From contig WELA01005980.1 in assembly GCA_009602735.1 (NCBI GenBank), forward strand, positions 605,338 to 662,972: a DNA stretch of 57,635 nucleotides, in the 5' to 3' direction. Both the position numbers and the translations under genes were made by a program. Shown in pieces: positions 21,215 to 33,637 of the stretch; position 1 is the first letter of the stretch; every line of letters starts with the position of its first letter. The notes beneath the pieces were generated by a model that saw only the letters and a program-made list of their open reading frames with translations, ran no database searches and was not told where the DNA came from. This stretch comes from Mesotaenium endlicherianum (Eukaryota; Streptophyta; Zygnematophyceae; Zygnematales; Mesotaeniaceae).

Positions 21215-24200
21215 GAGTTTGCGCGCAAGCCCCAAGAATCCTTGTTCACTCAGGCATACCCGATATAAATATATTTCGAAACGAATATATTTGTATGCCA
21301 GTGTTGAGCTTTGCTGAGTTCTTGGAACTCGAGTGCATCCATGATACCATGTTCTTGCGCTTTCAGCCGCATGATCCTAACCTTGCCAAGTGTTACGAAC
21401 ACTTATCTCGCTTACAGAAAATGCACGAGTGTCTTGCACCAATATATATTGCTGCATTCACACATATTCGCGCGTACTTTGACCCGATTACTCGGTTTCG
21501 CGGAAGGACAGCAATGCAAAATGGGATTTTGGTAAAGGACCTCCATATTTCCCACATTCCTCTCAAGGCGAGGACGTTGCTGGTGATGCATAATGCTTCT
21601 TTGGGATTAAGTATGACATTTGAAACGAAATTTTCAGGTATATCATGCTTTATAGTCATTGATTCAGGCGCGTCAGTAAGCTTCATTAGTGCACGTTTTG
21701 CACAAGGGATGAAGTTGTTTCCAATACTCAAGGACGAGACTCTTCGCCTTGGCGATGGCTCGTTAGCTTGCAATACTGGAATGCTTAAATTACCGCTCAG
21801 CGTGCAGTCCTTCCATGGGCGTGTACAATTCTACGTAACTGAATTGCCGCTTGGAATCGACGCAGTTTTGGGTAATGATTGGCTTACGCAAACAAGTGCA
21901 TTGCTTGACTTCAGTCAAAAGACATGCATTGTACGCAAGGAGACCAGGAAGATTTCTCTTCAGTCCCTTAAGCTCGATATGGCCTTGGAAAGTCCTTCGA
22001 AGACTCTTCTATTGTCCATAAAGCAAGCGCGACGTTTGGCAAAGCACGGTCAAAATGTTTTCTTTGGAATACTGAGACCCGATTCCCCAGCAACTTCAAG
22101 TACGCTCTTTACGCAAGAACCGATGTTGGACATTACTGGTCATGAAGAAACACTCATAGCCGACCTTTTTTCTCTTTTGCAAAAGTATAAGTCAGTGTTT
22201 CCAATTGAAATACCAACCGGGCTTCCGCCTGATAGGGGTATTGGACATACCATCCCTCTCGTTCCCGATTCTCAACCGACTTGGCGACCGATTTATCGCC
22301 TAAGCCCGTTGGAAATGACCGAGATGAAAGATCAGATTAGCAACTTGCTGGAGAAAGGCTGGATTGAGCCGAGCTCTTCTCCATTCGGGGCCCCCATCCT
22401 CTTTGTCCAAAAGAAAGATGGGACGCTTAGAATGTGCATTGATTATCATGCGCTGAACAACATAACGGTCAAGACCCGCTATTTGTTGCCTCGCATTGAT
22501 GATTTGTCTGATTCGCTGCAGGGGGCATGCATGTTCTCCTTGCTTGATTTAGCCCAAGGCTATCATCAGATTCGAATCACACCAGAGGAAGTCTCCAAAA
22601 CAGCGTTTCGAACGCCTATTGGGCATTTCCAGCACAAAGTCCTAAGTTTTGGACTTACCAATGCACCAGCGACATTCCAAAGTACCATGAACGATTTGTT
22701 TAGACCTTACTTGGGGAAATTTGTCCAGGTTTACCTCGACGATATCCTCGTCTACTCAAAGAACAGGGACGAGCATTACAAGCACCTCGAGTTGGTGTTG
22801 CAAATCCTTCGTGAGCAGCAGCTGTACGCTAAGCTCAAGAAATGTTCCTTCCTAAAGGATGAACTGTTGTACCTGGGACATATAGTGGGTTCGAAAGGGG
22901 TGCGCCCTGACCCAGCCAAGATAGCGTGTGTCGCTTACTGGCCTGTCCCAACCGATATACATACTGTACGTTCATTCCTCGGGTTTGCTAACTACTTTCG
23001 TAAGTTTATGCAAGGTTATTCAGTGATGGCCGCGCCACTCACTGCTCTGACAAGGAAAGATAAGACGTTCATTTGGGATGAGNGTTGGGATGAGAATACG
23101 CAACATGCATTTGAGCGCATTAAGTATGCACTCACGAATGCGCCACTTCTTTCATTAGCCGATCCCGACTTGCCTTACGAGGTTGTCGCCGATGCGTCTG
23201 GTGTTGGAATAGGGGCTGTCCTGCTGCAGGCAGGCCAGCCTATCAGTTTTAAGAGTCGAAAGCTGACACCTGCCGAACAAAATTACTCAACGACAGAGCA
23301 GGAGCTCTGGGCAGTCATATACGCTTTGAAAACTTGGCGATGTTATTTGGAAGGCTGCAAGGGTTTGACAGTGGTTACGGACCACTGCCCAAATACTTTC
23401 TTTCAAATCAGCCAACACTATCGAGGAGACAGATAAGATGGTCTGAGTTCTTGCAACGATTCTACTTTGAGTGGGCGTATCGCCCAGGCCGCAACAATGT
23501 TGCTGATCCTCTAAGTCGAATTCCTCACCACCACTTGATGTTGGGGACTGTTGCGAGCTTGCGAGAACAAAATGGTCAGGTTTTGAGGGCGGCCACCCTT
23601 GATTCTGCTGTACCCCCCAGACGTCTGACCGCAACCAGCCTGGTGACGCGAGCACACCCAATTTGGATAGCATGCATAACTCGGAAATACTTGACCTGCA
23701 TCAACTATTTCACGAGGGCTATCTCAAAGATCCGTTTTTCCTAGATCTCCAGGGTACTGGCTTGAACGGTGTAGCCGTAACGGTGGACAGTATGGATAAA
23801 AGGTTTGAGGACGGTTTTCGGTGGCACAATGGGTGCATTGCTGTCCCAGAAGGCCGAGTAAGACATGTGCTACTACGAGAAGCGCATGACTCCTTACTCA
23901 GGTCATCACGGAATTACCAAAACCACACACTCTTTGCGCCGAGGGTACATTTGGCCGTCCCTTAAGGTTGATGTTGCCGAGTACATCATCAACTGCGTAA
24001 CATGTCAGAGGAATAAGCCGAGCAATACGTTGCCCGCTGGGAAGTTGCAACCATTGGAACTTGGATGTGCTCCTTGGAAAAGCATAAGCCTCGACTTTGT
24101 CGTTGAATTGCCTACCACCGATCGAGGACACAATGGGGTGCTAACGATCGTGGATCATTTCACTAAGATGGTACACTTTGTGGCCACTACCCCAACACTT

Positions 24201-24694
24201 GATGCCGTCGAGACCGCACGTCTCTTCGTAGATCACGTGTTCAAGTTGCATGGCATGTCGAAAGAAATCATAAGTGATCGTGACAGTAGATTTACGAGCC
24301 ACTTCTGGCAGGAAGTTTGTTCGCATTTTGGCACGAAACTTAAGATGTCAACTAGCTTCCATCCTCAGACCGATGGTCAGACAGAACGAATGAACCGCGT
24401 TCTGCAACAGTTCCTTAGGCATTATGTGAATTCTCGCCAAGACGACTGGGATACCCTCCTTTCAGTCGCAGTTAATAATGCTTATCAGGAAAGTGTTGAG
24501 GAAACTCCATTTTTCCTTAACTATGGGCGACATCCGCACACTCCTCTCACGCGCGTCGTTTACGCTGAGGCGGGGCTGTCAACCATGAGAGTACCAAGTG
24601 CACGCCTATTTGTCCATTCTCTTCAAGAGGTGCAAAAAAACGCGAAGCTGGCTTTAGCCGCTGCTCGAGATCGGCAGAAAAAGTTTGCTGACAC
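21190..24694 (+). pseudogene. element C pol: protease, RT, RNase H, integrase (3' truncated)
   Basis: A 748-codon frame (21190-23436) holds protease (VIDSGASVSF near 21658), RT ([13 protein letters not shown] near 22410, catalytic VYLDDIL near 22735) and RNase H (VADASGVGIGAV near 23190, STTEQE). An N at 23083 lies between short duplicate sequences. A shift near 23385 moves the RNase H end and integrase linker into other frames. The integrase core ([27 protein letters not shown] retained) is open at 23865-24694. The sequence stops abruptly at ADT, where D1 begins, so the C-terminal part and any chromodomain are lost. Confidence 0.88.
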
Positions 24695-25415
24695 TGTAAT
24701 GAATCAGTATACTGGTTGACATAACAATCATTTAAATAATATAGTTAAATAAGTTCAGCCTGCTAAACTCTAGTTAACAATCAGTCTGCTGGACTTTATA
24801 CTTAGTATCAGTTTAATGACTCAGGCCGGAAGTAGCGAGCTGAGGTCACCTTAAGTCAGCTTGCTGACACATTCTTTGACAGCCAGCTGACTTCCGTACT
24901 CGGGAGCAGCGAACTGCCTCGATATGCATCTAAGTGTGGTATGCTAGATGAATGGCCAGATGACATCCCTATGATGGATGGCGATTCGGGATGATGGGAG
25001 ATGGCGGTGGATTTGGTTAACCGAGGTCCTACCAACGTGGTTAACTCCCAAGTAGGCGGTGCCATCGCACTGACCGTTGAACAGTAAACTCATTCCATGT
25101 ACATATGCTAGGCATTGCTCTCGAGTTCGGCATTCGGAAACGAGGCCAACTCTCTTGTACAGTTTACTGAGAGCGATCTGAATCAAAGGCAAGAAGCCAT
25201 TGATACGCACTGTCTTCTAACCTTGCTTATGTATGAGTTCACTGATTGCGTTATTGATGCTAGTTTACTCGCATTTGACTTAAGAGTATTATTCGCTGCT
25301 AGCGTGTTGTCCTTTGTCGTTTAATCAGTTAACGGAAAATACCATAAAGATTACTTGCTGATATAAAGATCCTTATTAATTGATAATCGCCTATTTGGTA
25401 AGTCGACTCATTTCA
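24695..25415 (+). repeat. 5' LTR of D1
   Basis: 721 bp, TGTAATGAATC...TCATTTCA, with a TATAAAG box near 25362. GTAAGT (25398-25403) lies 13 bases before the LTR end and is a possible splice donor. Same length as the D2 3' LTR. Confidence 0.94.
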
Positions 25416-25416
25416 G

Positions 25417-25428
25417 TGGTATCGGAGC
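25417..25428 (+). promoter_or_regulatory. primer-binding site of D1
   Basis: TGGTATCGGAGC, tRNA-iMet type, one base after the LTR. Confidence 0.88.
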
Positions 25429-25452
25429 AGTTATCACAGTCTTCTTTGTATG

Positions 25453-25458
25453 GTAAGG
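25453..25458 (+). promoter_or_regulatory. candidate leader splice donor in D1
   Basis: ATG|GTAAGG lies between the PBS and the gag start, the usual place of the major retroviral donor. The same bases occur in element A (minus strand, 41959-41964). Use is not shown. The ATG directly before it would be out of frame with ORF3 after joining to the acceptor before ORF3. Confidence 0.35.
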
Positions 25459-25488
25459 ACAAGGTCTCTAACTAGCAACTCTCGAGAC

Positions 25489-26928
25489 ATGTAGAACCAG
25501 GATAACGAGAATGTCGAAAACCAGGCGAAAAGCCATGTAGCGGGAACCCGTACCTATTCTGAAGCAGTAGCAGATACTGCAGCTAGAGAGGCTGCAGATG
25601 AGGCAGCTGCTATTGCCGCAGTCGCAGCACAGCAAGCTGAGGAGGAGAGAGCCAGATTAGAAGCTGAACAAGTAGCAAGGGCCGCTGAAGATACAAAAAG
25701 GAGGGAAGGACAGCCACCTGACGAGCGCGTTGTTGAAGAACTTATGGCATCAAGGGCCAATGTTCTGAACCCACCTCCTGCCGTACAACTCAATGTACCC
25801 CTAGGTCAAATACGTGACCGGCTGAATGCGGCAAGAATTGCTGCTGCAGGAGCGAGAGGGATTGTTGAGGACACTACTTAACGAGTAGATGCCAATGCTG
25901 CTGCTGCATTTGCTAATCTACCACCCCAGAGTGTAGACTTGGGAGCATTGTTCGTTCAGATGCAGTCGCAAATGGCGACCATGTATCAGTCCCAGCAGGA
26001 GGACAAAAGAATCATAATGTCCCTACTGCGGGACAGAGACCAACTGGGGTCTCACACCACTAGTGGTGGTGGCCGAGGGCCTAGTAAGCCCAAGCCGAAA
26101 CCTCCCCAGGACTATGATCCTGAGGGAAACAGAAAATATTACCTGATCAAGTTTCTCGCGGATGTTGAGCAGTGGCTGGAGAACTACCCATAACTGCAAG
26201 ATCGCGAGAAGGTCAGGCACACCGGTGCGCTACTGAATGGCAGTGCCGCAGACTGGTGGCTTTACTGGAAAGGAGAGCGTAAGGCTCGGCAACTCGGTGA
26301 CCCTACGTGGGTAGAGTTTGTCGAGAAGTTGCATGAGAAGTTTGATGTCATCAACCAGCAGGAGAAAGCTATCTATGCGATGATCTCCCTGACACTGAAG
26401 CAGACCACTTCAGTTGCTGAGTTTGCTCAAAAGTTCCAAGAGAACATGATGAAGCAGCCTGATTTGCCAGAACGGTATAGGATAGCATACTTCAGGTATG
26501 GCTTGAAATCCGAGGTCTCTGGTCATTTTGCTGAGAAAAAGTATGAGAAACTGGCTGACTTGATCCAGGATGCTGACGCCTGGGATCAGCAGCAGTTCAA
26601 TTACGAGCGCCAGAGTAATGCTTTGGTGTCTAAGATTGTCAAAAAGCCCCACGGTTCCTACAATGCAATTAAAGGAGACCAGGCTGAGGATAATTAGGGT
26701 GATGAATATGAGTATGAGTACAATGCTATCCAGTCTAGAGGTAGAGGTGGTTCCTCTCAAGGTGGCTATGGAAGGGGTGGTGGTAGGACTAAGCCGAGAC
26801 CAGCCTCAGCAAAATCTACTTGCTACCATTGTCAGCAGAAAGGCCACTACAGAGAACAGTGTCCAGTCAAGCACCTTCCTGAAGTCGAGAGAAAAGACCA
26901 GCCTTTGAAAGACAGCAACAGTCAGTAA
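25489..26928 (+). pseudogene. D1 gag with in-frame stops
   Basis: It corresponds to the A gag (41928-40489) and partly to the D2 gag. The start ATG is followed at once by TAG where A has GAG. Further stops appear near 25879, 26191 and 26695. The Ala/Glu-rich N-terminus, the gag core (YYLIKFLADVEQWLE, SAADWWLYWKGE) and the zinc knuckle CYHCQQKGHYREQC (about 26822) are recognisable. The slippery site is TTTGAAA here (26904-26910), so the frameshift heptamer is lost, but the stem (26919-26944) is kept. Confidence 0.88.
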
Positions 26929-29900
26929 TCGAGTCTACTGACTGTGAGGATGCTAGAGATAGTGAGTCGTCACTAGCTGCCCTCGTAGCAGGTATTATGG
27001 GTCCTGCTGAACTGGATTCACTATGCATGCCTGACAACCAGATAAAGGAGACCATCAGCAATATAGACGTCCAGAGAGTGCACACTCTGGATGCTCTTGT
27101 TCCACCTGATGTCCAACATTTCTTTGCTACGTCAGGAGAACAATGCGAAAGTCAGGAAAAGACAGTCCCCCCTATCCTACTGCATTGCATGATTGCAGGT
27201 AGGAAGGTGAGGGCATTTGTTCACGAGGGGCGTCACATACTTTTATCCATAAGGACTTAGTTAAGCGGCTAAGGCTGCCTACTGTCACCCAAGGGAATAG
27301 AAAAATATTCCTTGGAGATGCCTCAAGTATCCCGGGAGGAGTTATAACCAAGCCTATTGAGGTCCAGTTAGGTTCTGGCATTGCAGTTCTAATTGAAACG
27401 CTTACATTTGAGGTACTCAACACTGGCTTTTATGATCTCGTGCTAGGCAGGTCCTGGCTTAATAGACATCAAGCTAAAGTATGTTGGAGCAGAGGTACAG
27501 TTAAAGTGAGAGGAGCCAGTGATGGACATACTAACTTGGCACCCACCAGTGCTCTTCCTCTTCTCCTGTATGGATGGCAAATGAAGAAAAAGAAGAGGCT
27601 TCCAGGAGGATCCAAATTGCTGAATGCAATGGAGTTCATCGAAAGCTAGAACCAGAAAGAAGACAGAATGTTCTGTCTGCTGCTAAGAGAGGTACCTCCT
27701 CAACCTGAAGAAGTGGTTGAGAAAAAGGTAAGCCCTCCGGAGCACCCTACTGCTGCAAAAATTGTTGCTCAATACACTGATGTATTTAATATGCCTCCAG
27801 GACTACCCCCTAAGAGGGAAGTAGATCANNNNNNNNNNNNNNNNNNNNNNNNNNNNNNNNNNNNNNNNNNNNNNNNNNNNNNNNNNNNNNNNNNNNNNNN
27901 NNNNNNNNNNNNNNNNNNNNNNNNNNNNNNNNNNNNNNNNNNNNNNNNNNNNNNNNNNNNNNNNNNNNNNNNNNNNNNNNNNNNNNNNNNNNNNNNNNNN
28001 NNNNNNNNNNNNNNNNNNNNNNNNNNNNNNNNNNNNNNNNNNNNNNNNNNNNNNNNNNNNNNNNNNNNNNNNNNNNNNNNNNNNNNNNNNNNNNNNNNNN
28101 NNNNNNNNNNNNNNNNNNNNNNNNNNNNNNNNNNNNNNNNNNNNNNNNNNNNNNNNNNNNNNNNNNNNNNNNNNNNNNNNNNNNNNNNNNNNNNNNNNNN
28201 NNNNNNNNNNNNNNNNNNNNNNNNNNNNNNNNNNNNNNNNNNNNNNNNNNNNNNNNNNNNNNNNNNNNNNNNNNNNNNNNNNNNNNNNNNNNNNNNNNNN
28301 NNNNNNNNNNNNNNNNNNNNNNNNNNNNNNNNNNNNNNNNNNNNNNNNNNNNNNNNNNNNNNNNNNNNNNNNNNNNNNNNNNNNNNNNNNNNNNNNNNNN
28401 NNNNNNNNNNNNNNNNNNNNNNNNNNNNNNNNNNNNNNNNNNNNNNNNNNNNNNNNNNNNNNNNNNNNNNNNNNNNNNNNNNNNNNNNNNNNNNNNNNNN
28501 NNNNNNNNNNNNNNNNNNNATGAGCAAGTGTGATTTCTTTAAGGAAAGTATTGAATTCTTAGGCCACGTTGTCAGTAAAGAGGGCATCAGTGTGGATCCT
28601 AAGAAAGTCCAGACCATAAGGGACTGGCCAGTACCACAGTCTGTCTCTGAAGTTAGATCCTTCCTCGGGTTGGCTGACTACTATAGGAGATTTATTGAGA
28701 ATTATTCCACAAAGGCCAGTAAACTGACTGACCTTACTAAGAAAGACATCGGGTATGTGTGGGGGGAAGAGCAGCAGGCTGCCTTCCAGACCCTTAAAGA
28801 TGCCCTTTGTTCTGCCCAAGTGCTAGCCGTGTATGACCCCAGCAAACCGGTGCAGGTGGTTACTGATGCCTCTGACTTTGCCATGGGTGCTATTTTGTTG
28901 CAGCCTGCTGACAAAACCACAAAGGATGGTAAGGTACGGCAGGAGTGGCATCCTGTGTTGTATGAGTCTATGAAATTTAATCCAGCGGAGATTAATTACT
29001 CAGTGCATGATAAAGAGCAGCTCGCTATCATTCATGTACCCAATCAGTGGAGAGCATACTTACATGGTAAAGCTTTTAAGGTGATTACAAATCATCTAGC
29101 TCTGACTCACTTTCAGAAGAAGTCCAAGCTGTCGAGGAGGGAGAACCGCTGGAGCCAGATGCTAGAGCAGTTCGAAGTTCAAATCGACTACAAGCCAGGG
29201 AAGTTGAATCCTGCTGATGCACTCTCTAGAAGACCTGACTTGCAAGAAAGGAACTTTAGTCAGCATGCTGTCGATAAAGTCCTGTGTGCACTCACTTCAC
29301 TAAAGGTGAAAAAGTCCTTCCTTGAACAACTTAGGAAAGCCTACCTTTCTGACCCAACATTTGAGCCCAGCCCCACTACTNCAACATTTGAGCCCAGCCC
29401 ACTACTGGTTTGTGTCGTGCTGTTGCACTCGGGTATAAGCTTAAGGGAGGGGTCTGGGTGATTGAAACCACTTCAGGCAGGCTGAAGCTGGTCATTCCTA
29501 ATGACTTGGAAATAAGGTCTCTCTTACTGCGTCAAGCTCATGACAGTCTCCTGGGTGGACATTTGGGGCAGGCCAAAACTGTTGGCAAACTGGCAAAACA
29601 TTATCATTGGGAGGGGTTACCCCGGGAGGTCTTGAAATATGTCAAGTCCTGTGACCAGTGTCAAAGAAATAAGTCTCGGCACACACCACCCGGAGGTCTC
29701 TTGCAACCACTGCCCATCCCAGCTGGACGCTTGGGAAACTATATCCATGGACTGGGTGGTCACACTGCCACGAACTGCTAATGGGCATGATTCGATATTG
29801 GAAGTCGTGGACAAAGTGACAAAAATGGTCATTTTCATCCCCACAACTGTCAAAGTAACTGCACTCGAAACAGCGAGACAGTTTTACAACCATGTAGTAT

Positions 29901-30829
29901 GCCAACATGGGCTCCCTTCTAATATCATCTCGAACAGAGACTCAAAATTCACCTCTAAGTTCTGGAGAGCTTTAATGGGGTTAATGGGAGTCAAACAGCT
30001 GCTCAGCACAGCAAACCACACTCAGACTGATGGGCAAATTGAAAGAACTAATCGAGTTCTGCAGGAGGTGCTGAGAGCCTATATTAACCAAAAACAAGAT
30101 AATTGGGATGACCTGTTGCCTCAAATTCAGTTTGCGGTCAACAGTGCGGTGCACGCATCAACGGGCAAGACTCCTTTTGAACTCAGCCTGGGTAGAGCCC
30201 CTAAGTCTCCTTTAGATGTACTCGGGGAGTCTTTAACTGACCCGGAAGGAATTGACAACCCAGTCTCCCTCCAGTTAACTCAGGAGTTTGCTGACACCCT
30301 GTCAGAAGTCCAACAAAACTTGCACAAAGCCCAAGAAAACCAACAAAAATACGCTAATCAACACCGTCGGGAGCTGACATTTTCTAAGGGCGATTTAGTC
30401 AAAACCATTCTCAGCACCTGTACCTCCCTGGTGTGGTCAAGAAAAAGCTTGGCCCTGTCTGGGTCGGTCCATATTCAGTGGTACGTCGTTTCGGTCAAAA
30501 TGCTTACAAATTGAATATGTCAGCTGACTACAAGGGTCACCCGGTCTTTAATGTCTCCTTCCTGGAACCATACATCAAAGGTGATTCACTGTTCACAGGT
30601 CGGTTACCTGTCCAACCGGGACCGGTCCCCGCTGTCCGGCACGGCGATCCTGAGGAATATGAGGTCGATGAGATTTTAGACGCTCGCTCGGTCCGTCGAT
30701 CGTCTAAATATGTCATGAAGTACCTCATACGATGCCTCTGGGGACACTTGGGAATTTAAAGATCAGCTGAACAATGCCAAAGGGGCGTTGAAACGGTTCC
30801 ACCTTCGGGCGGCTGGGGCACCTCCCTAA
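26929..30829 (+). pseudogene. D1 pol with assembly gap and frameshifts
   Basis: Protease sequence is frameshifted at the active-site region (near 27220, where D2 reads VDGGASHTF). RT fingers and palm fall in the N block (27829-28519). RT thumb, RNase H and integrase follow. A single N at 29381 separates a duplicated stretch. The integrase triad regions are visible, with changes such as SNRDSKF (Asp retained) and DGQIER. The chromodomain is frameshifted by a 14-nt deletion near 30730 relative to D2, removing the WKGY core. Stop at 30827-30829. Confidence 0.85.
27829..28519. other. assembly gap (691 N)
   Basis: Unknown bases. The homologous interval in D2 (about 34539-35124) is 586 bp, so the gap length is either an estimate or hides about 100 extra bases. 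Confidence 0.99.
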
Positions 30830-31153
30830 CAATCCTTTCAGTTGACACGGGAAGGTGACAGGAGGTCCTGTCTCCATATAAGTTGGAGGGGGATCCGACA
30901 GTTAGTGACAGTTGGCACAGGCAGCCCATCTTTAAAATTAAGTTGGAGGGAGTGGTAGTCTCTGATCACCATATTACACACTCAACCTGCGCTCACACTC
31001 ACTTGCTCTCTAACTCAATTTTCCCTTATATTCACTCACACCAGGTACTCCACACTAGGAACTTTCTCGATCGCGTTCCTCTTCATCAAGGGCACTCAGT
31101 AGCGGCAAAATATCATGACTTCACTAACTGCATTGTGTTTATGATTGAGCAGG

Positions 31154-32735
31154 ATGACTCAAAAGTCGGAACTTAAGAGGAAGAGAAGGGCGGAAGAGGC
31201 ACATGCAGAATACTTGCAATTCCGTGGAGACATCGAATCATCTTCCATCTCCGCTTGGGAATCACAACGACTCCAACAACAGCAGGAGGCACAGAAGAAG
31301 AAGGAGGAGGAGGAAGAGGCCAGTCTGAGGCAGGAAGAAATGGACAAAAAAGCTGCAGAGGAGGCCAAAAAAGCAGAGGAGGAGAGGCAAGCTGAGGAGA
31401 AGCGGAAGCAGCAGGCTGAAGAAGAAGAACAGAGGAGAATCAGCAGCTACCGCTACACGGTGCTGGGCAAGGGCTTTGATCTGCTGGAGGAGGCCTTCAA
31501 GTATGTCCAGAGAAGTCGCAGTGAGTCGCAGAAGGAAATCCTTTAGAGGGAAGGGGAGACATACGAAAACTTTGACAAGTATATAGAGGTCGGCACAGGG
31601 TTCCTCCTCTACCACGATTACGCCAGGATGGTAGGATATACGGTCAGAGAGGCCAAGGCAATGGCCCAGGTGAACGAAGCAGGGGCNATGGGGCTGTCTC
31701 GATTCCTGGTATCTCGGGGGAAGATAGGGTCATCAGGATGATCCCCATGGACGCGGACAGCTTCAAGGACTCAACACCCCACAACAGGTTCAAGGCCATG
31801 TACAACGAGGTGGAGAGGAGGAGGTGGGAATTCGTGGCCAGGGAAACCAGTCAGCTGAACTTTGCAGGGCACTGGTACCCTTGTAGAATGACTCTTAAAA
31901 GGACAAACCCTGCCTTCTTTCAAAAGTCCACCGATTGGCGGTGGATGACCATCAACATGAGGGACCAGCAGAATGACAGGGCGACGGATGAGGATTTCCT
32001 GACAGACCTAAAGGGGAACATAGTATTGCCCCCTCACATTGCGGCTTGGGAACCAAGATTGGATGGAGTCAGAGACTGCATGAGCGAAGAGATGCAAGGG
32101 GACAGAAGCAGGGCCCGAGAGTCATTCTCCAAAGGGAAGCACGCTTATGCCAAATGGGCAAGTAAGCAGGGGGAAAAGGACCTCTATGCGGTCCGGACTC
32201 AGCAGCCCCCACCAGCACCCAAAAGGGGAAGGTCAGTAAGATATTCTTTTTCTCGGGAAGAGCTGGAGCAGCTGACAGAGGAGACCCCAGAAGTCTCAGA
32301 GGAACCCGGGGACGGCGAGGAGGAGGAGTCAGAGGAAGACGAGGAGGAAGGCGAGGAGGAGGACAGCCCCGCCGTGATCCTGACACCTGCCACATCCCCT
32401 GCAAGGGAGAAGACGGGATTGGCCCCGCAGCAACTCGCTCAGGAGGAGGATATCACTTGGCTAGGAACTGCCAGAGGACACAGCCCATCACCAGGCAAGG
32501 TACCCAGTCAGACAGGGCAGACAGGAGGGCTGCTCGGGAGATAGCCAGAGGCCTGCCAGCATCTCCCTCGCAGAGAGGGCATGTACCCTTGGCTCATGTC
32601 ATGCAACATCCTTTTGGGATGCCGGTATACGTACCTGTCAGTTTGAGGGCTGCCCAGGAGAAGGCTGCCTCCCTTCAGTTTCAGACTGTGCAGGAGGAAA
32701 CAACCCAGTTACTGCGTTCTACACCGGGTCCCTAC
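31154..32735 (+). pseudogene. D1 ORF3 (stop, indels, 3' truncated)
   Basis: The start ATG follows GAGCAG|G, as in D2. The coiled-coil-like N-terminus is open to a TAG near 31544 where D2 has CAG. An N at 31687 lies next to a small duplication, and a small insertion adds residues after HWYPC. The rest is readable to QLLRS and then fuses to D2 gag. The acidic region (Glu/Asp run, about 32310-32365) is kept. Confidence 0.82.
32728..32735 (+). other. D1/D2 fusion junction (microhomology GTCCCTAC)
   Basis: To the left the sequence is ORF3 near its C-terminus (compare A, minus strand near 8180, and D2 near 39300). To the right it is mid-gag (compare D1 at about 26020). GTCCCTAC is shared by both parents, so the exchange point cannot be set more finely. 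It is a deletion breakpoint or an assembly join. Confidence 0.8.
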
Positions 32736-33637
32736 TCCGGGACAGAGACCAACTGGGGTCTCACACCACTAGTGGTGGTGGCCGAGGGCCTAGTAAGCCC
32801 AAGCCGAAACCTCCTCAGGACTATGATCCTGAGGGAAACAGAAAATATTATCTGATCAAGTTTCTCGCGGATGTTGAGCAGTGGCTGGAGAACTACCCAG
32901 AACTGCAAGATTACGAGAAGGTCAGGCACACCGGTGCGCTACTGAAAGGCAGTGCCGCAGACTGGTGGCTTTACTGGAAAGAAGAGCGTAAGGCTCGGCA
33001 ACTCGGTGACCCTACGTGGGTAGAGTTTGTCGAGAAGTTGCATGAGAAGTTTGATGTCATCAACCAGCAGGAGAAAGCTATCTATGCGATGATCTCCCTG
33101 ACACTGAAGCAGACCACTTCAGTTGCTGAGTTTGCTCAAAAGTTCCAAGAGAACATGATGAAGCAGCCTGATTTGCCAGAACGGTATAGGATAGCATACT
33201 TCAGGTATGGCTTGAAATCCGAGGTCTCTGGTCATTTTGCTGAGAAAAAGTATGAGAAACTGGCTGACTTGATCCAGGATGCTGACGCCTGGGATCAGCA
33301 GCAGTTCAATCACAAGCGCCAGAGTAACGCTTTGGTGTCTAAGATTGTCAAAAAGCCCCACGGTTCCTACAATGCAGTTGAAGGAGACCAGGCTGAGGAT
33401 AATCAGGGTGATGAATATGAGTATGAGTACAATGCTATTCAGTCTAGAGGTAGAGGTGGTCCCTCTCGAGGTGGCTATGGAAGGGGTGGTGGTAGGACTA
33501 AGCCGAGACCAGCCTCAGCAAAATCTACTTGCTACCATTGTCAGCAGAAAGGCCACTACAGAGAACAGTGTCCGGTCAAGCACCTGCCTAAGGTCGAGAG
33601 AAAAGACCAGCCTTTAAAAGACAGCAACAGTCAGTAA
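32733..33637 (+). pseudogene. D2 gag, C-terminal part
   Basis: From the junction this frame is open to TAA 33635-33637. It covers the linker SKPKPKPPQDYDPEG, the gag core (SAADWWLYWKEE, LKQTTSVAEFAQKF), a Gly/Arg-rich RNA-binding stretch (GRGGPSRGGYGRGGGRTK) and a zinc knuckle CYHCQQKGHYREQC. Compared with A gag, roughly the first 175 codons are missing. At its end sits the best-preserved frameshift signal of the family (33613-33653), and pol follows in the -1 frame. Confidence 0.9.

Larger units (their letters stand above)
19512..24694 (+). mobile_element. Ty3/gypsy element C, 3' truncated, inserted in element A
   Basis: It starts with a complete 942-bp LTR (19512-20453), PBS 20455-20467, a damaged gag and a pol running to integrase. 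At 24694 the sequence switches to the D1 LTR, and no further C sequence is found anywhere in the window. The rest of pol, the 3' noncoding region and the 3' LTR are therefore missing. C is a family distinct from A/D and B, though its LTR start (TGTAACGATTTGAG) resembles that of B. No target duplication can be tested because its right end is lost. Confidence 0.88.
24695..32735 (+). mobile_element. A/D-family chromovirus copy D1, 3' truncated, inserted in element C
   Basis: It begins with a complete 721-bp LTR inside C's integrase, followed by PBS, gag, pol, chromodomain and ORF3, in the same order as D2. It ends inside ORF3 at an 8-nt microhomology where D2's gag begins. In-frame stops in gag, a damaged protease, a 691-base assembly gap in RT, a chromodomain frameshift and a stop in ORF3 make it inactive. 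The base flank at its left is GACAC. No matching duplication follows D2's right LTR (CTATC), so the two outer LTRs do not come from one insertion. Confidence 0.88.
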
